Below, piece after piece: positions 6,948 to 14,511 of a stretch of 14,511 nucleotides of DNA (positions are counted from its first letter, which is position 1; each line of letters opens with the position of its first letter). The position numbers and the translations under genes were made by a program. A model generated the notes under the pieces. The model was not told where the DNA came from, ran no database searches, and worked only from the letters and a program-made list of their open reading frames with translations. The DNA lies in the NCBI GenBank assembly GCA_030705665.1, contig JAUZQA010000031.1:1-14511 (forward strand), given 5' to 3'. The stretch is from Bacillota bacterium (GTDB taxonomy: Bacteria; Bacillota; Bacilli; Bacillales_B; DSM-18226).

Positions 6948-8184
6948 AGTCGTTATAAAAAAAGAAAAAACCGGCATTTCTATAAATCCCCCAAGGCTAA
7001 AAGTATTAATGTTGTCATGGGAATTCCCGCCAAATATAGTCGGAGGGCTTTCTAATCATGTTTATGGACTTTCAAAGCACCTTGCCCAAATAGTGGCAGA
7101 GGTACATGTAATAACTGCAGGTGCATTGAATCTTCCAGATTATGAACGAATAAATGATGTCCATATTCATCGTATTAAGCCGTTGAATGAACATGATGAA
7201 AACTTTTTATCATGGATTGGCGGATTAAATCTAGCAATGGCTTATAAAGCGATTGAATTGGGGACAAAAATAAACTTTACTGTAATTCACGCCCATGATT
7301 GGCTGGTTGGGGCGGCTGCAACAATGATAAAAAGCTCATTGAGAATTCCATTATTAACAACCATTCATGCAACAGAAACAGGGCGAAATAATGGAATTCA
7401 TAATGAAATGCAGCAATTTATTCATGATAAGGAAAAGCAGTTAATGAAAGAATCAGATCAGATTATTGTTTGCAGTGATTATATGCAGCAGGAGCTGGTT
7501 TCAACTTTTGGTATTCCCGATCGTAAAATCGTAATTATTCCAAACGGGATTGAACAAAACAAAAAGATTAAGGATAGATATCCCAATAGTTTCCCTGACT
7601 GCAAGGACAAAAAATTGATATTCTCCATAGGCAGAATCGTCAAGGAAAAGGGGTTTGAAACGATCATAGAGGCAGCTTCAATTGTTAAAGAAAATGGACT
7701 GAACGTCTTTTTTGTTATCGCAGGAAAGGGACCTATGCTAAAACATTACCAACAACAAATTCAGGAAAAAAATTTAGAAGATCAGATTTCTTTTATAGGG
7801 TATATAACAGATGAAGAGAAAAATACACTCATGTTCGAGAGCGATATAAACGTTTTTCCAAGCCTTTATGAACCCTTTGGGATCGTTGCTCTTGAATCAA
7901 TGGCTCAAGGGAATCCAACCATCGTTTCCAATGTTGGAGGGCTAAAGGGGATTGTTAAACATAAGGTATCAGGGCTTTTGATGGAAGCGGGAAATTCGGA
8001 TAGTTTACTGGAACAAATTTGTTTTTTACTTAATAATCCAAAGCAAGCCCAGGAAATTGGTGAAAAAGGACAACGGCTGGTCAATAAATTATATGGCTGG
8101 AATCGAGTTGCGTCTGAAACCAAACGTTTAATGGAAGATCTCATTCTTCTAGTAAGGATCAGGAACATAGAGTCTGAAAAATAA
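6940..8184 (+). CDS. yqgM: GT-B family 4 glycosyltransferase (YqgM-type)
   Basis: A cytoplasmic or peripheral glycosyltransferase of the GT4 family that transfers sugar from an activated donor with retention. The ATG at 6940 (414 residues) is preferred over the ATG at 6925 because GGCGGAGG (6927-6934) lies just upstream of it. The N-terminal Rossmann domain begins VLMLSWEFPP with the glycine pair GG at 35-36 and continues to HAHDW (117-121). This start resembles glycogen/starch-synthase-like and sucrose-synthase-like GT4 enzymes. The C-terminal domain begins near IFSIGRIVKEKG and holds the E-x7-E donor-site motif in EPFGIVALE (E311, E319). Donor and acceptor cannot be read from sequence. It sits between a DUF4912 gene and a histidine-rich unknown gene with little or no spacing. 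The symbol follows the B. subtilis gene at the matching position. Confidence 0.9.
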   Translation: MTEVVIKKEKTGISINPPRLKVLMLSWEFPPNIVGGLSNHVYGLSKHLAQIVAEVHVITAGALNLPDYERINDVHIHRIKPLNEHDENFLSWIGGLNLAMAYKAIELGTKINFTVIHAHDWLVGAAATMIKSSLRIPLLTTIHATETGRNNGIHNEMQQFIHDKEKQLMKESDQIIVCSDYMQQELVSTFGIPDRKIVIIPNGIEQNKKIKDRYPNSFPDCKDKKLIFSIGRIVKEKGFETIIEAASIVKENGLNVFFVIAGKGPMLKHYQQQIQEKNLEDQISFIGYITDEEKNTLMFESDINVFPSLYEPFGIVALESMAQGNPTIVSNVGGLKGIVKHKVSGLLMEAGNSDSLLEQICFLLNNPKQAQEIGEKGQRLVNKLYGWNRVASETKRLMEDLILLVRIRNIESEK

Positions 8185-8201
8185 AATGAAGGTGTTAGAT
8201 T

Positions 8202-8837
8202 ATGATTAATTTAAATGAATCAAGTTATAATCAGCAATTTACTTTCCATCATTCAACAATTGCCCAGCTTCATTACACACCCGGTATTTGGGTAAATGGA
8301 AAAAATTATTGGCTTCAAACAAGTATGGAAAAAATAATGTATGAAGAGGGCATGACAGTTTCCGTAAAACCTGAACAAATTCACTCCAGCATTCGTATTA
8401 ATCATATTCATGTCACTAATCATACTAATCACACAAAACAAGTGAAAGTTTTGTCCATGCACCATCATTCACGGATTTCCCAAGAGCATTTTACCTTTGT
8501 TTCTCCTAAGGATCAGGTTATTTTTCATTTGGCTGATAAAGAGGTTTATTTGGTTAATGGGAAATTTGATGGTCAAGGTTTACATGAATATACGGTTCAG
8601 CCATATTGGAATGTCTTTACAGAAAAAATTTGGGATTGTCAAAATAAGGGGAATCTAAAATATCAGCCTATGGCAAAAGGTGCTGCGGCCAGCATCACTT
8701 CTTTAAAGGCGGAAATAAATCCCCACGAAACAATAAAACTGACCAACTGGATGATAAAGGGGAGTAATAAGCGGGATGTTGTAAAGCTTAATCAAACACT
8801 TTTCAAAAACACACTAGCATTTCCTTTTGAAAAATGA
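8202..8837 (+). CDS. Hypothetical histidine-rich protein of the glycosyltransferase cassette
   Basis: A 211-residue protein I do not recognise. The ATG at 8202 has GAAGGTG about seven bases upstream and lies 17 bases after the glycosyltransferase stop. There is no signal peptide or membrane segment. The sequence is rich in His, Thr and aromatic residues, with clusters [14 protein letters not shown] and SMHHHSR near 70-95. Alternating hydrophobic strands suggest an all-beta fold, and the pattern 'TNHT...KVLSMHHHS' recalls the N-terminal beta-sandwich of GH15- and GH65-type glucan enzymes. That is only a visual impression, and no catalytic domain follows. It may be a carbohydrate-binding or accessory partner of the two genes before it. 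Its stop overlaps the candidate promoter of rpmG. Confidence 0.72.
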   Translation: MINLNESSYNQQFTFHHSTIAQLHYTPGIWVNGKNYWLQTSMEKIMYEEGMTVSVKPEQIHSSIRINHIHVTNHTNHTKQVKVLSMHHHSRISQEHFTFVSPKDQVIFHLADKEVYLVNGKFDGQGLHEYTVQPYWNVFTEKIWDCQNKGNLKYQPMAKGAAASITSLKAEINPHETIKLTNWMIKGSNKRDVVKLNQTLFKNTLAFPFEK

Positions 8838-8843
8838 TATTAT
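8835..8843 (+). promoter_or_regulatory. Candidate extended -10 promoter for rpmG
   Basis: TGATATTAT fits TGn followed by TATTAT (five of six matches to TATAAT). The -35 region is poor, as expected for an extended -10 promoter. The TGA also serves as the stop codon of the upstream gene. A start near 8850 would give a 40-base leader for rpmG. Confidence 0.45.
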
Positions 8844-8892
8844 AGAAAAGTCGTATGAACGAACTAGCAATAATGCGTTTGGAGGGAAAGAC

Positions 8893-9042
8893 ATGCGTGT
8901 GAATATTACGTTAGCTTGCACAGAGTGTGGAGATCGTAACTATATTTCAACAAAAAATAAACGAAATAATCCAGATCGACTTGAGCTTAAAAAATATTGC
9001 CCAAGAGATAAAAAATCTACAACACACCGTGAAACAAAATAA
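8893..9042 (+). CDS. rpmGA: 50S ribosomal protein L33, RpmGA type
   Basis: A 49-residue large-subunit ribosomal protein. The ATG at 8893 follows GGAGG at 8881-8885; a longer in-frame reading from 8827 has no such site. Its start, [13 protein letters not shown], and the block [17 protein letters not shown] match Bacillus RpmGA. The first zinc pair C9-x2-C12 is present, but the second pair is only C36 with Asp at position 39 (CPRD). The canonical four-cysteine ribbon is therefore incomplete. It has its own candidate promoter and is followed at once by a terminator, so it is a stand-alone unit. The position before yqgN agrees with the B. subtilis order. Confidence 0.95.
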   Translation: MRVNITLACTECGDRNYISTKNKRNNPDRLELKKYCPRDKKSTTHRETK

Positions 9043-9070
9043 AACAGCAGGGGTTCCTGCTGTTTTTTTT
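9041..9070 (+). terminator. Terminator of rpmG
   Basis: AAACAGCAGG (9042-9051) pairs perfectly with CCTGCTGTTT (9056-9065) around a GGTT loop, followed by T residues to 9070. It starts inside the stop codon of rpmG and ends 31 bases before the next start codon. Confidence 0.94.
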
Positions 9071-9101
9071 ATATCCAAAAAATCTAAAAAGGGGTCTGAC
9101 T

Positions 9102-9662
9102 ATGGATAAGAAACAACTTCGAATCAAGCTGAAAGAAACACTTTCTAATCTATCAAAACCGAGCTATGAGGAGCTTTCTAAACAAATTAGCCATCAATTA
9201 TACCGTGATGAAGATTGGAATCAAGCAAATATTATTGGGATCACAATATCGAAATTTCCTGAGGTTGATACATATCAAATTATAAGAAAGGCATGGGAGA
9301 TGGGAAAAACAATTGCTGTACCAAAATGCTATCCAAAGGAAAAGAAGATGTCCTTTCGGATCATATCTGATTTTTCACAGCTGGAGTCTGTTTTCTATGG
9401 ATTATTAGAGCCAATTGAAGAAAAGACTAAACACATCAATCCTGAAAATATTGATTTGATCATTGTTCCGGGACTTGGTTATACGAAAGAAGGATATCGT
9501 CTTGGTTTTGGCGGAGGCTATTATGATCGTTATTTAAAAGACTATTCAGGAAAAACCATCTCTCTTGCGTTTCAGTCACAAATCATACCAGCATTCAAAA
9601 CTGAGAACTTTGACATACCAGTTGCAAAAATTATAACGGATGCAAAGGTCATGGTTGTGTGA
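9102..9662 (+). CDS. yqgN: 5-formyltetrahydrofolate cyclo-ligase
   Basis: Converts 5-formyl-THF to 5,10-methenyl-THF using ATP, recycling a folate storage form in one-carbon metabolism. The 186-residue length is normal for the family. Diagnostic features are a basic N-terminal helix (KKQLRIKLKETL), LIIVPGLGYTKEGYRLGFGG, and the phosphate-binding loop GGGYYDRYL at residues 137-145 (G131YRLG preceding). The ATG at 9102 has AAAGGGG about eight bases upstream. It follows the rpmG terminator, and I see no strong promoter in the 31-base gap, so expression may depend on readthrough or a weak start. The stop overlaps the next start (TGATG), so the DUF92 gene is co-translated. Homologues are also called fthC or MTHFS. 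Confidence 0.94.
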   Translation: MDKKQLRIKLKETLSNLSKPSYEELSKQISHQLYRDEDWNQANIIGITISKFPEVDTYQIIRKAWEMGKTIAVPKCYPKEKKMSFRIISDFSQLESVFYGLLEPIEEKTKHINPENIDLIIVPGLGYTKEGYRLGFGGGYYDRYLKDYSGKTISLAFQSQIIPAFKTENFDIPVAKIITDAKVMVV

Positions 9663-10447
9663 TGACAGAAAACTGGATTATCCCCCTCATTCTTCTCTTA
9701 TGCTGTATAGCGGCCTATAAATCACACTCATTAACCGTTACAGGAGCTGCCGCTGCCTTTGCGGTGGGACTTGCGATTTATTTTGGGTTTAGTTTGAATG
9801 GTTTGATTTTATTAGGAATATTTTTTATTTCTTCAAGTATTTGGTCAAAATATAAAAGTACAAAGAAAGCAATCTTGGAAGAAAAGTTAGCCAAGGGAGC
9901 CACAAGAGATTGGCGTCAAGTGTTTGCGAATGGAGGAACAGCTGCACTTATAGGGCTGATTCATTGCTATGATGTAAGTTCATTGTGGTTTGTTGCTTTT
10001 GCGGTTGCCCTGGCAAGTGCCAATTCGGATACATGGGCATCTGAAATAGGTTCACTTAGCAAAAAAGACCCAATAGATATTCGGACATTCACAAGAATTG
10101 ACAGAGGGACTTCCGGTGCCATTAGTTTGTTGGGGAGCATTGCGGCTCTTGCCGGTTCTTTTCTGATTGCAGTGTTCAGTTTTTGGTTATTTCATTTAAA
10201 TTTAGTATTCTTGTTTATTATTTTTATTTTTGGATTTCTCGGGAATGTTATTGACACACTTTTTGGCGCCTTTTATCAACAAAAATATCAATGTCCAAAC
10301 TGTGGTATTGTTACAGAACGAAAAGTGCATTGTCAAAGACCTACTGTTAGAATAAAGGGTTTAACTTTTGTAGATAATGATATGGTAAATTTCCTTTCAG
10401 GCTTTATTGCTGTGTTGTTAACAATTGCTGCTATTTTATTAATGTAG
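9662..10447 (+). CDS. DUF92 family integral membrane protein
   Basis: A polytopic membrane protein of 261 residues from the ATG at 9662, which shares one base with the previous stop. A GTG at 9659 would add one residue. Six to seven hydrophobic segments are visible. DUF92 family hallmarks are the conserved ANSDTWASEIG near 117-128, IDIRTFTRIDRGTSGAISLLGS, and a late LGNVIDTLFGAFYQ followed by CPNCG. A short CxxC...HC segment near 215-228 could bind a metal. The family is related to eukaryotic TMEM19 and plant VTE6 (phytyl-phosphate kinase), so a lipid- or isoprenoid-phosphate kinase role is conceivable but unproven in bacteria. It is not in this position in the B. subtilis order I recall. Confidence 0.87.
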   Translation: MTENWIIPLILLLCCIAAYKSHSLTVTGAAAAFAVGLAIYFGFSLNGLILLGIFFISSSIWSKYKSTKKAILEEKLAKGATRDWRQVFANGGTAALIGLIHCYDVSSLWFVAFAVALASANSDTWASEIGSLSKKDPIDIRTFTRIDRGTSGAISLLGSIAALAGSFLIAVFSFWLFHLNLVFLFIIFIFGFLGNVIDTLFGAFYQQKYQCPNCGIVTERKVHCQRPTVRIKGLTFVDNDMVNFLSGFIAVLLTIAAILLM

Positions 10448-10453
10448 GCTGCA

Positions 10454-10483
10454 ATCTGAAAAATGTCACAAACTGTTTATAAT
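10454..10483 (+). promoter_or_regulatory. ldh promoter with candidate Rex operator
   Basis: A perfect TATAAT lies at 10478-10483 with a -35-like CTGAAA (10456-10461, four of six) at 16-base spacing. Overlapping the -35, 10454-10471 reads ATCTGAA-AAAT-GTCACAA, matching 11 of 14 arm positions of the Rex consensus TTGTGAA-N4-TTCACAA. Rex represses fermentative genes including ldh when NADH is low, so location and target agree. The leader to the ldh start codon would be about 100 bases, with no recognised riboswitch. Confidence 0.5.
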
Positions 10484-10570
10484 GAATGCGGTTACGGTGG
10501 TATTTATTAAGTTAACTACAGTGGAAATTGTGTTATCTTATAGTTAGAAAATGAACTATACAGTAAATGA

Positions 10571-11548
<978 letters not shown>

Positions 11549-11639
11549 AGTTATTTGATTTCAATTAATGCCCAATATTTTTTAAATATCTGGATAATAT
11601 ACTAAGAGATTTCCCAAACTATAAGCAGGAGGGATTAAC

Positions 11640-11834
11640 ATGTCTCGAATGTTTACATCTATATTAATGATTGGGACTGCAGGATATTTAGTTTATCGGT
11701 ATCGTTTTCGGCTTCTTAATGCTTTAATCGGTACAGGCTGGATTCGTAGGATTGCAGTAGGATCGTTGATGGGGTTGCCTGGGATAAAGAATAAAATGAT
11801 GCAAGCTGTTTTTGGAGGACCATCTGATTGGTGA
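11640..11834 (+). CDS. Small conserved-type hypothetical protein with hydrophobic N-terminus
   Basis: A 64-residue basic protein. The ATG at 11640 is preceded by a strong AGGAGGG (about 11627-11633), and a dedicated terminator closes the gene, so it is very likely expressed. The N-terminus (about 4-20, MFTSILMIGTAGYLVYR) could be a short membrane segment or amphipathic anchor. It is followed by RYRFRLLNALIG and a Gly-rich basic C-terminal half. The place directly before gluP matches yqgO of B. subtilis, but I cannot confirm homology. No function is assigned. I found no convincing promoter in the 91-base gap after ldh, so it may be read from ldh. Confidence 0.8.
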   Translation: MSRMFTSILMIGTAGYLVYRYRFRLLNALIGTGWIRRIAVGSLMGLPGIKNKMMQAVFGGPSDW

Positions 11835-11858
11835 AAACCACAGATGGTTTTTCTTTTT
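11819..11858 (+). terminator. Terminator overlapping the end of the small ORF, with GAAA tetraloop
   Basis: ACCATCTG (11819-11826) pairs with CAGATGGT (11841-11848). After a two-base AT bulge, TGGT (11829-11832) pairs with ACCA (11837-11840) around a GAAA tetraloop. A T-rich tract TTTTTCTTTTT follows at 11848-11858. The 5' arm is coding and the TGA stop (11832-11834) lies at the loop. Confidence 0.88.
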
Positions 11859-11870
11859 CGTTAAGAGTTA

Positions 11871-11897
11871 TCGGCAAATATAAATATGGTTTATAAT
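11871..11897 (+). promoter_or_regulatory. Candidate promoter of gluP
   Basis: A perfect TATAAT sits at 11892-11897, with TCGGCA (11871-11876, four of six matches to TTGACA) at a rather short 15-base spacing. It lies between the preceding terminator and the gluP start, about 58 bases upstream of that start. Confidence 0.4.
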
Positions 11898-11955
11898 AAG
11901 ATTATCTGAAAAACTAGACTAATACCTAGCAAGAGGAGAGAAAGTAGGGGGAAGC

Positions 11956-13518
11956 TTGAGTTTAAAAGAAGAATTTATCTTTTGGAAGCTGGCTAACTTT
12001 TTTATTTCCGAACAAGACTATCGAATTATTCAATTGTTTGAAGAACAAAGTGAATTATGGCTTGAAAAATTGGAAAATAAAAAAGCACCAATTATACGTA
12101 TACTGCTCAGTCGTTTAGATTGGAGCAATACTATGCAAAGAGACATAGAATTTACCGCATCAAATGGAGAGAAGATTCGAAGTCAGCTGCGGCGAAATGA
12201 ATTGAGAATCATGAATATTTACATAAGTCCATTTCCGCCAGTGGATGATTATCAATTTAGACTTGACCAACCGTTTGTTTTCCCAAATGGTAATAAAACA
12301 AATGTTAGCAGCTTTTTAATGGCAGCGGGAACGTATGAAACAAGTTTTAAACAACTTTCGGAGCAGCTAGGGCAAAATATATCTTTTTCAATTGATGATG
12401 ATTATACACCCGATGAAATAGAAAAAATTAAGGGAAACACTCTTGGTCATGCGATAAAAAAGTCGAAAGAAGAACAAGCTGTTTTTTCAAATCGAAAACC
12501 AATCTTTACATATACATTTCTAGTTGCTCAGGTAATCATGTTTTTGTGGCTTGAATTACATGGAGGCAGTACAAATACAACAACCTTGATCAAGTATGGT
12601 GCCAAAGTTAATGCTTTAATTTATGAGGGGGAATGGTGGCGCTTTTTAACACCAGTTTTCCTTCATATTGGTTTTCTTCATCTCGCCATGAATTCACTCG
12701 CTTTATATTATTTAGGTATAGCAGTTGAAAAAATCTTTGGCCATTTCCGCTTCCTATTTATTTATCTTTTTGCAGGTATAACCGGGTTTGTTGCCAGCTT
12801 TTTATTTAGCACCAACCTATCTGCAGGTGCGAGTGGTGCAATTTTCGGCTGTTTTGGTGCATTATTGTATTTTGGTGCAGTAATGCCCAAATTATTTTCT
12901 CGAACGATGGGCCAAAATGTTATTTTTGTTTTAATCCTTAATCTTGTATTTGGATTTTCATCAACCGGGATTGACAATGCAGGCCATATAGGCGGATTAA
13001 TAGGCGGTTTTTTTGCTGCCGGCATTGTTCACCTCCCAAAAAAGAAAAAGTGGTGGATGCAGCTATTATTTTTCCTTTTATCGCTTGCTGTAGTTCTAGG
13101 TTCGTTGTCTTATGGTTTTAGTAATACGAAAAGAGCACATGATGAAGGATCCAGTTTAATTATCGCTCAGGACGACATCACAAACCATCGATATGATGAA
13201 GCCTACCAAGTCTTAAAAGATGCTTTAGATAAGGCACAAAGTCCATCAGCCCAGCTTTATTTTCAATTGTCTTATGTTGAAATGAAAAAAGATTTGCTTA
13301 GTGAGGCAAAGCCACATTTGTTGAAGGCAATCGAGCTTAATCCAAAATTTGACGAGGCCTGTTATAATCTTGCATTACTATATATGCAGGAAAATAATTT
13401 ACAATCGGCCAAAAAATATGCTGAAAAAGCCGCCAAACTTAAGCCAGACCAAAAACAATATAGTGATTTAGTAAATGAAATTAATGTCCATATCCAATCA
13501 TCTGGCGGAGCAGTGTAG
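11956..13518 (+). CDS. gluP: Rhomboid intramembrane serine protease GluP (YqgP) with TPR domain
   Basis: A 520-residue polytopic protease that cleaves membrane proteins within or near the bilayer. In B. subtilis YqgP works with FtsH in degrading the magnesium transporter MgtE. The start is TTG at 11956 behind an AGGGGG site. Domains in order are a cytosolic N-terminal region (1 to about 180), a first membrane helix near 182-202, and the rhomboid core with WWRFLTPVFLH and HLAMN. The catalytic serine S293 is in GASGAIFG and the catalytic histidine H344 in NAGHIGGLIGG. A last membrane helix follows near 365-385, then a cytosolic C-terminus with at least two TPR repeats (about 435-505, including AIELNPKFDEACYNLALLY). 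Length and layout match the family. Its 3' end overlaps the opposing gene by 38 bases. Confidence 0.95.
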   Translation: MSLKEEFIFWKLANFFISEQDYRIIQLFEEQSELWLEKLENKKAPIIRILLSRLDWSNTMQRDIEFTASNGEKIRSQLRRNELRIMNIYISPFPPVDDYQFRLDQPFVFPNGNKTNVSSFLMAAGTYETSFKQLSEQLGQNISFSIDDDYTPDEIEKIKGNTLGHAIKKSKEEQAVFSNRKPIFTYTFLVAQVIMFLWLELHGGSTNTTTLIKYGAKVNALIYEGEWWRFLTPVFLHIGFLHLAMNSLALYYLGIAVEKIFGHFRFLFIYLFAGITGFVASFLFSTNLSAGASGAIFGCFGALLYFGAVMPKLFSRTMGQNVIFVLILNLVFGFSSTGIDNAGHIGGLIGGFFAAGIVHLPKKKKWWMQLLFFLLSLAVVLGSLSYGFSNTKRAHDEGSSLIIAQDDITNHRYDEAYQVLKDALDKAQSPSAQLYFQLSYVEMKKDLLSEAKPHLLKAIELNPKFDEACYNLALLYMQENNLQSAKKYAEKAAKLKPDQKQYSDLVNEINVHIQSSGGAV

Positions 13519-14362
13519 GCTCCCCATTGGCAGTTTCTGTTAGAACAAGCAAATGTGACTTATCTTTTGCAATTAAAATGAGCGGGATGGTACTGCCGAT
13601 GGGTTTGATCTTAGTGCCATCTGCTCTTTTGATACCGAGGAAATAATTCTTATAAAGACCTTCCCATAAGTTCCCTTTGATCTGATTTGTTTCTTGTTCT
13701 GTAAATCCCGTGAAACTGGAATTTGGGTTAAAAAACAAATCAGTTAAGGGGAAGAAAACATATTGTTCCGGGTTTATTGAAAAATATCTGATGCCTTTCT
13801 CCCAGCTATGATTAAGGAATTCTTTTGTTTGCTGATCAAGTTTTTGCTTCCATTCCTGCTCTTGTTTGGAAAAAGCATTACGAAAGCTATGAAAAGGTTG
13901 GTTTTGTTGATTAGTAACATAAATTTGGTCTGCAGACATTTTTTGTGAACTCAAAATCTTTTCCTGATTTTCATGAAGCTCAGCATAATGAAACGAAAGT
14001 GCTTGAACAAGCGCGCTTTCCCTCCCTACTATCTCTCTTTCTTGAATCAAATAATCCGTGTTTTGTTTCCAATATCCTTGTTTGGCCATTAATCTTCCAT
14101 TTGAAAATAATAATCCAATATCCTGTCGCAAATATGCCTTTCGGTCAAGTGTAGATTCAATCTGCCATTTTAATATATATTTATCGGACTGATGAGGTTT
14201 TTGAAAATGAATCGATGTATTTGTTGCTGTAAAGGTTACTTTAGGGTCGATTGGAAAGTATGTGATACTTTCTTGAATTTGAGAATCACGATTGTTCATA
14301 ACCCCGATGGTGAAAAATGCTAACACAAAAATTCCGATTAAAATTAAATTTTTCATATACAT
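13481..14362 (-). CDS. Hypothetical membrane-anchored or exported protein
   Basis: A 293-residue protein of no recognised family. An N-terminal hydrophobic segment (about 4-21, NLILIGIFVLAFFTIGVM) follows a short MYMK start. There is no lipobox and no clear signal peptidase site, so it is probably a type II anchored protein with its bulk outside the cell. The rest is mostly hydrophilic, with a Gln/Lys-rich central helix region (about 165-195) and a C-terminal beta-like part ending LLRQMIGYGH. The ATG at 14362 has AAGGA six bases upstream; an ATG at 14356 could use GAGG instead. The last 38 bases are antisense to the end of gluP, with no terminator visible between the convergent genes. The long intact reading frame with a good ribosome binding site supports a real gene. 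Confidence 0.72.
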   Translation of the reverse strand: MYMKNLILIGIFVLAFFTIGVMNNRDSQIQESITYFPIDPKVTFTATNTSIHFQKPHQSDKYILKWQIESTLDRKAYLRQDIGLLFSNGRLMAKQGYWKQNTDYLIQEREIVGRESALVQALSFHYAELHENQEKILSSQKMSADQIYVTNQQNQPFHSFRNAFSKQEQEWKQKLDQQTKEFLNHSWEKGIRYFSINPEQYVFFPLTDLFFNPNSSFTGFTEQETNQIKGNLWEGLYKNYFLGIKRADGTKIKPIGSTIPLILIAKDKSHLLVLTETANGEPTLLRQMIGYGH

Positions 14363-14459
14363 GCCTCTTCCTTTTTGTAACTTCCCATTTAAGATATATG
14401 GGATGCTTGACCAAGAAATGCAGCTAATATAGGAAAAATTAATTTTAAAAATTCGCTTC

Positions 14460-14488
14460 TTGTGACAAAAAGTGCTTTAGATTATACT
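14460..14488 (+). promoter_or_regulatory. Sigma-A-like promoter pointing out of the window
   Basis: TTGTGA (14460-14465, four of six) and TATACT (14483-14488, five of six) are spaced by 17 bases. The start point would be near 14495, and no start codon with a ribosome binding site is seen before the window ends. The driven gene therefore lies beyond 14511. The rest of the 14363-14459 gap shows only a small CCCAT/ATGGG inverted repeat at 14384-14402. Confidence 0.5.
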
Positions 14489-14511
14489 AAGTGTGTTCTC
14501 CATCCCATAAA

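Noticed and set aside
8927..9109. 60-residue frame across rpmG, its terminator and the yqgN start
   Set aside because: It runs through a strong terminator hairpin and out of frame through L33, so it is not a plausible gene.
11575..11589. ATATTT/AAATAT inverted repeat after ldh
   Set aside because: Only six A-T pairs with a three-base centre and no T-run of its own; too weak to call a terminator or operator.

Overview
The window looks like chromosomal DNA of a low-GC Bacillaceae bacterium (Bacillus or a close relative). The reasons are the AT-rich composition, strong AGGAGG-type ribosome binding sites, GTG/TTG starts, and a gene order matching the Bacillus subtilis yqg region: pbpA, pstS-C-A-B-B, a YqgM-type glycosyltransferase, rpmGA, yqgN, a small protein, and yqgP/gluP. 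Apart from gaps and additions noted below this is ordinary core chromosome. I see no mobile element, CRISPR array, tRNA or rRNA.

Layout. 1-156 is the 3' end of a penicillin-binding protein gene, closed by a terminator. 271-5540 is the phosphate-starvation locus. An array of PhoP-type hexamers at helical-turn spacing precedes pstS, which is followed by a non-terminator stem-loop, then pstC, pstA, two tandem pstB paralogues, phoU and a strong terminator. A small membrane-anchored coiled-coil/HTH-like protein (5577-5945) is encoded on the minus strand. The 330-base gap upstream of it (5946-6272) holds a perfect palindrome, a possible nonsense-interrupted micro-ORF and a tandem 11-bp repeat. 6273-8837 is a compact, overlapping cassette: a DUF4912 protein, a GT4 glycosyltransferase and an unrecognised histidine-rich protein.

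8893-10447 carries ribosomal protein L33 with its own promoter and terminator, then 5-formyltetrahydrofolate cyclo-ligase translationally linked to a DUF92 membrane protein. 10454-11548 is L-lactate dehydrogenase behind a candidate Rex redox operator. 11640-11834 is a 64-residue protein whose stop codon lies inside its own terminator hairpin. 11956-13518 is the rhomboid protease GluP with C-terminal TPR repeats. It converges on, and overlaps by 38 bp, a minus-strand gene for an unknown membrane-anchored exported protein. A good sigma-A-like promoter at the right edge points out of the window.

How the genes work together: PstS-PstC-PstA-PstB form the high-affinity phosphate ABC importer, and PhoU is its usual regulatory partner. 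The remaining genes are mostly independent housekeeping units. The most plausible under-described unit is the DUF4912-GT4-unknown cassette, probably involved in making or modifying a glucan or other polysaccharide. This is inference from domain content and gene overlap.
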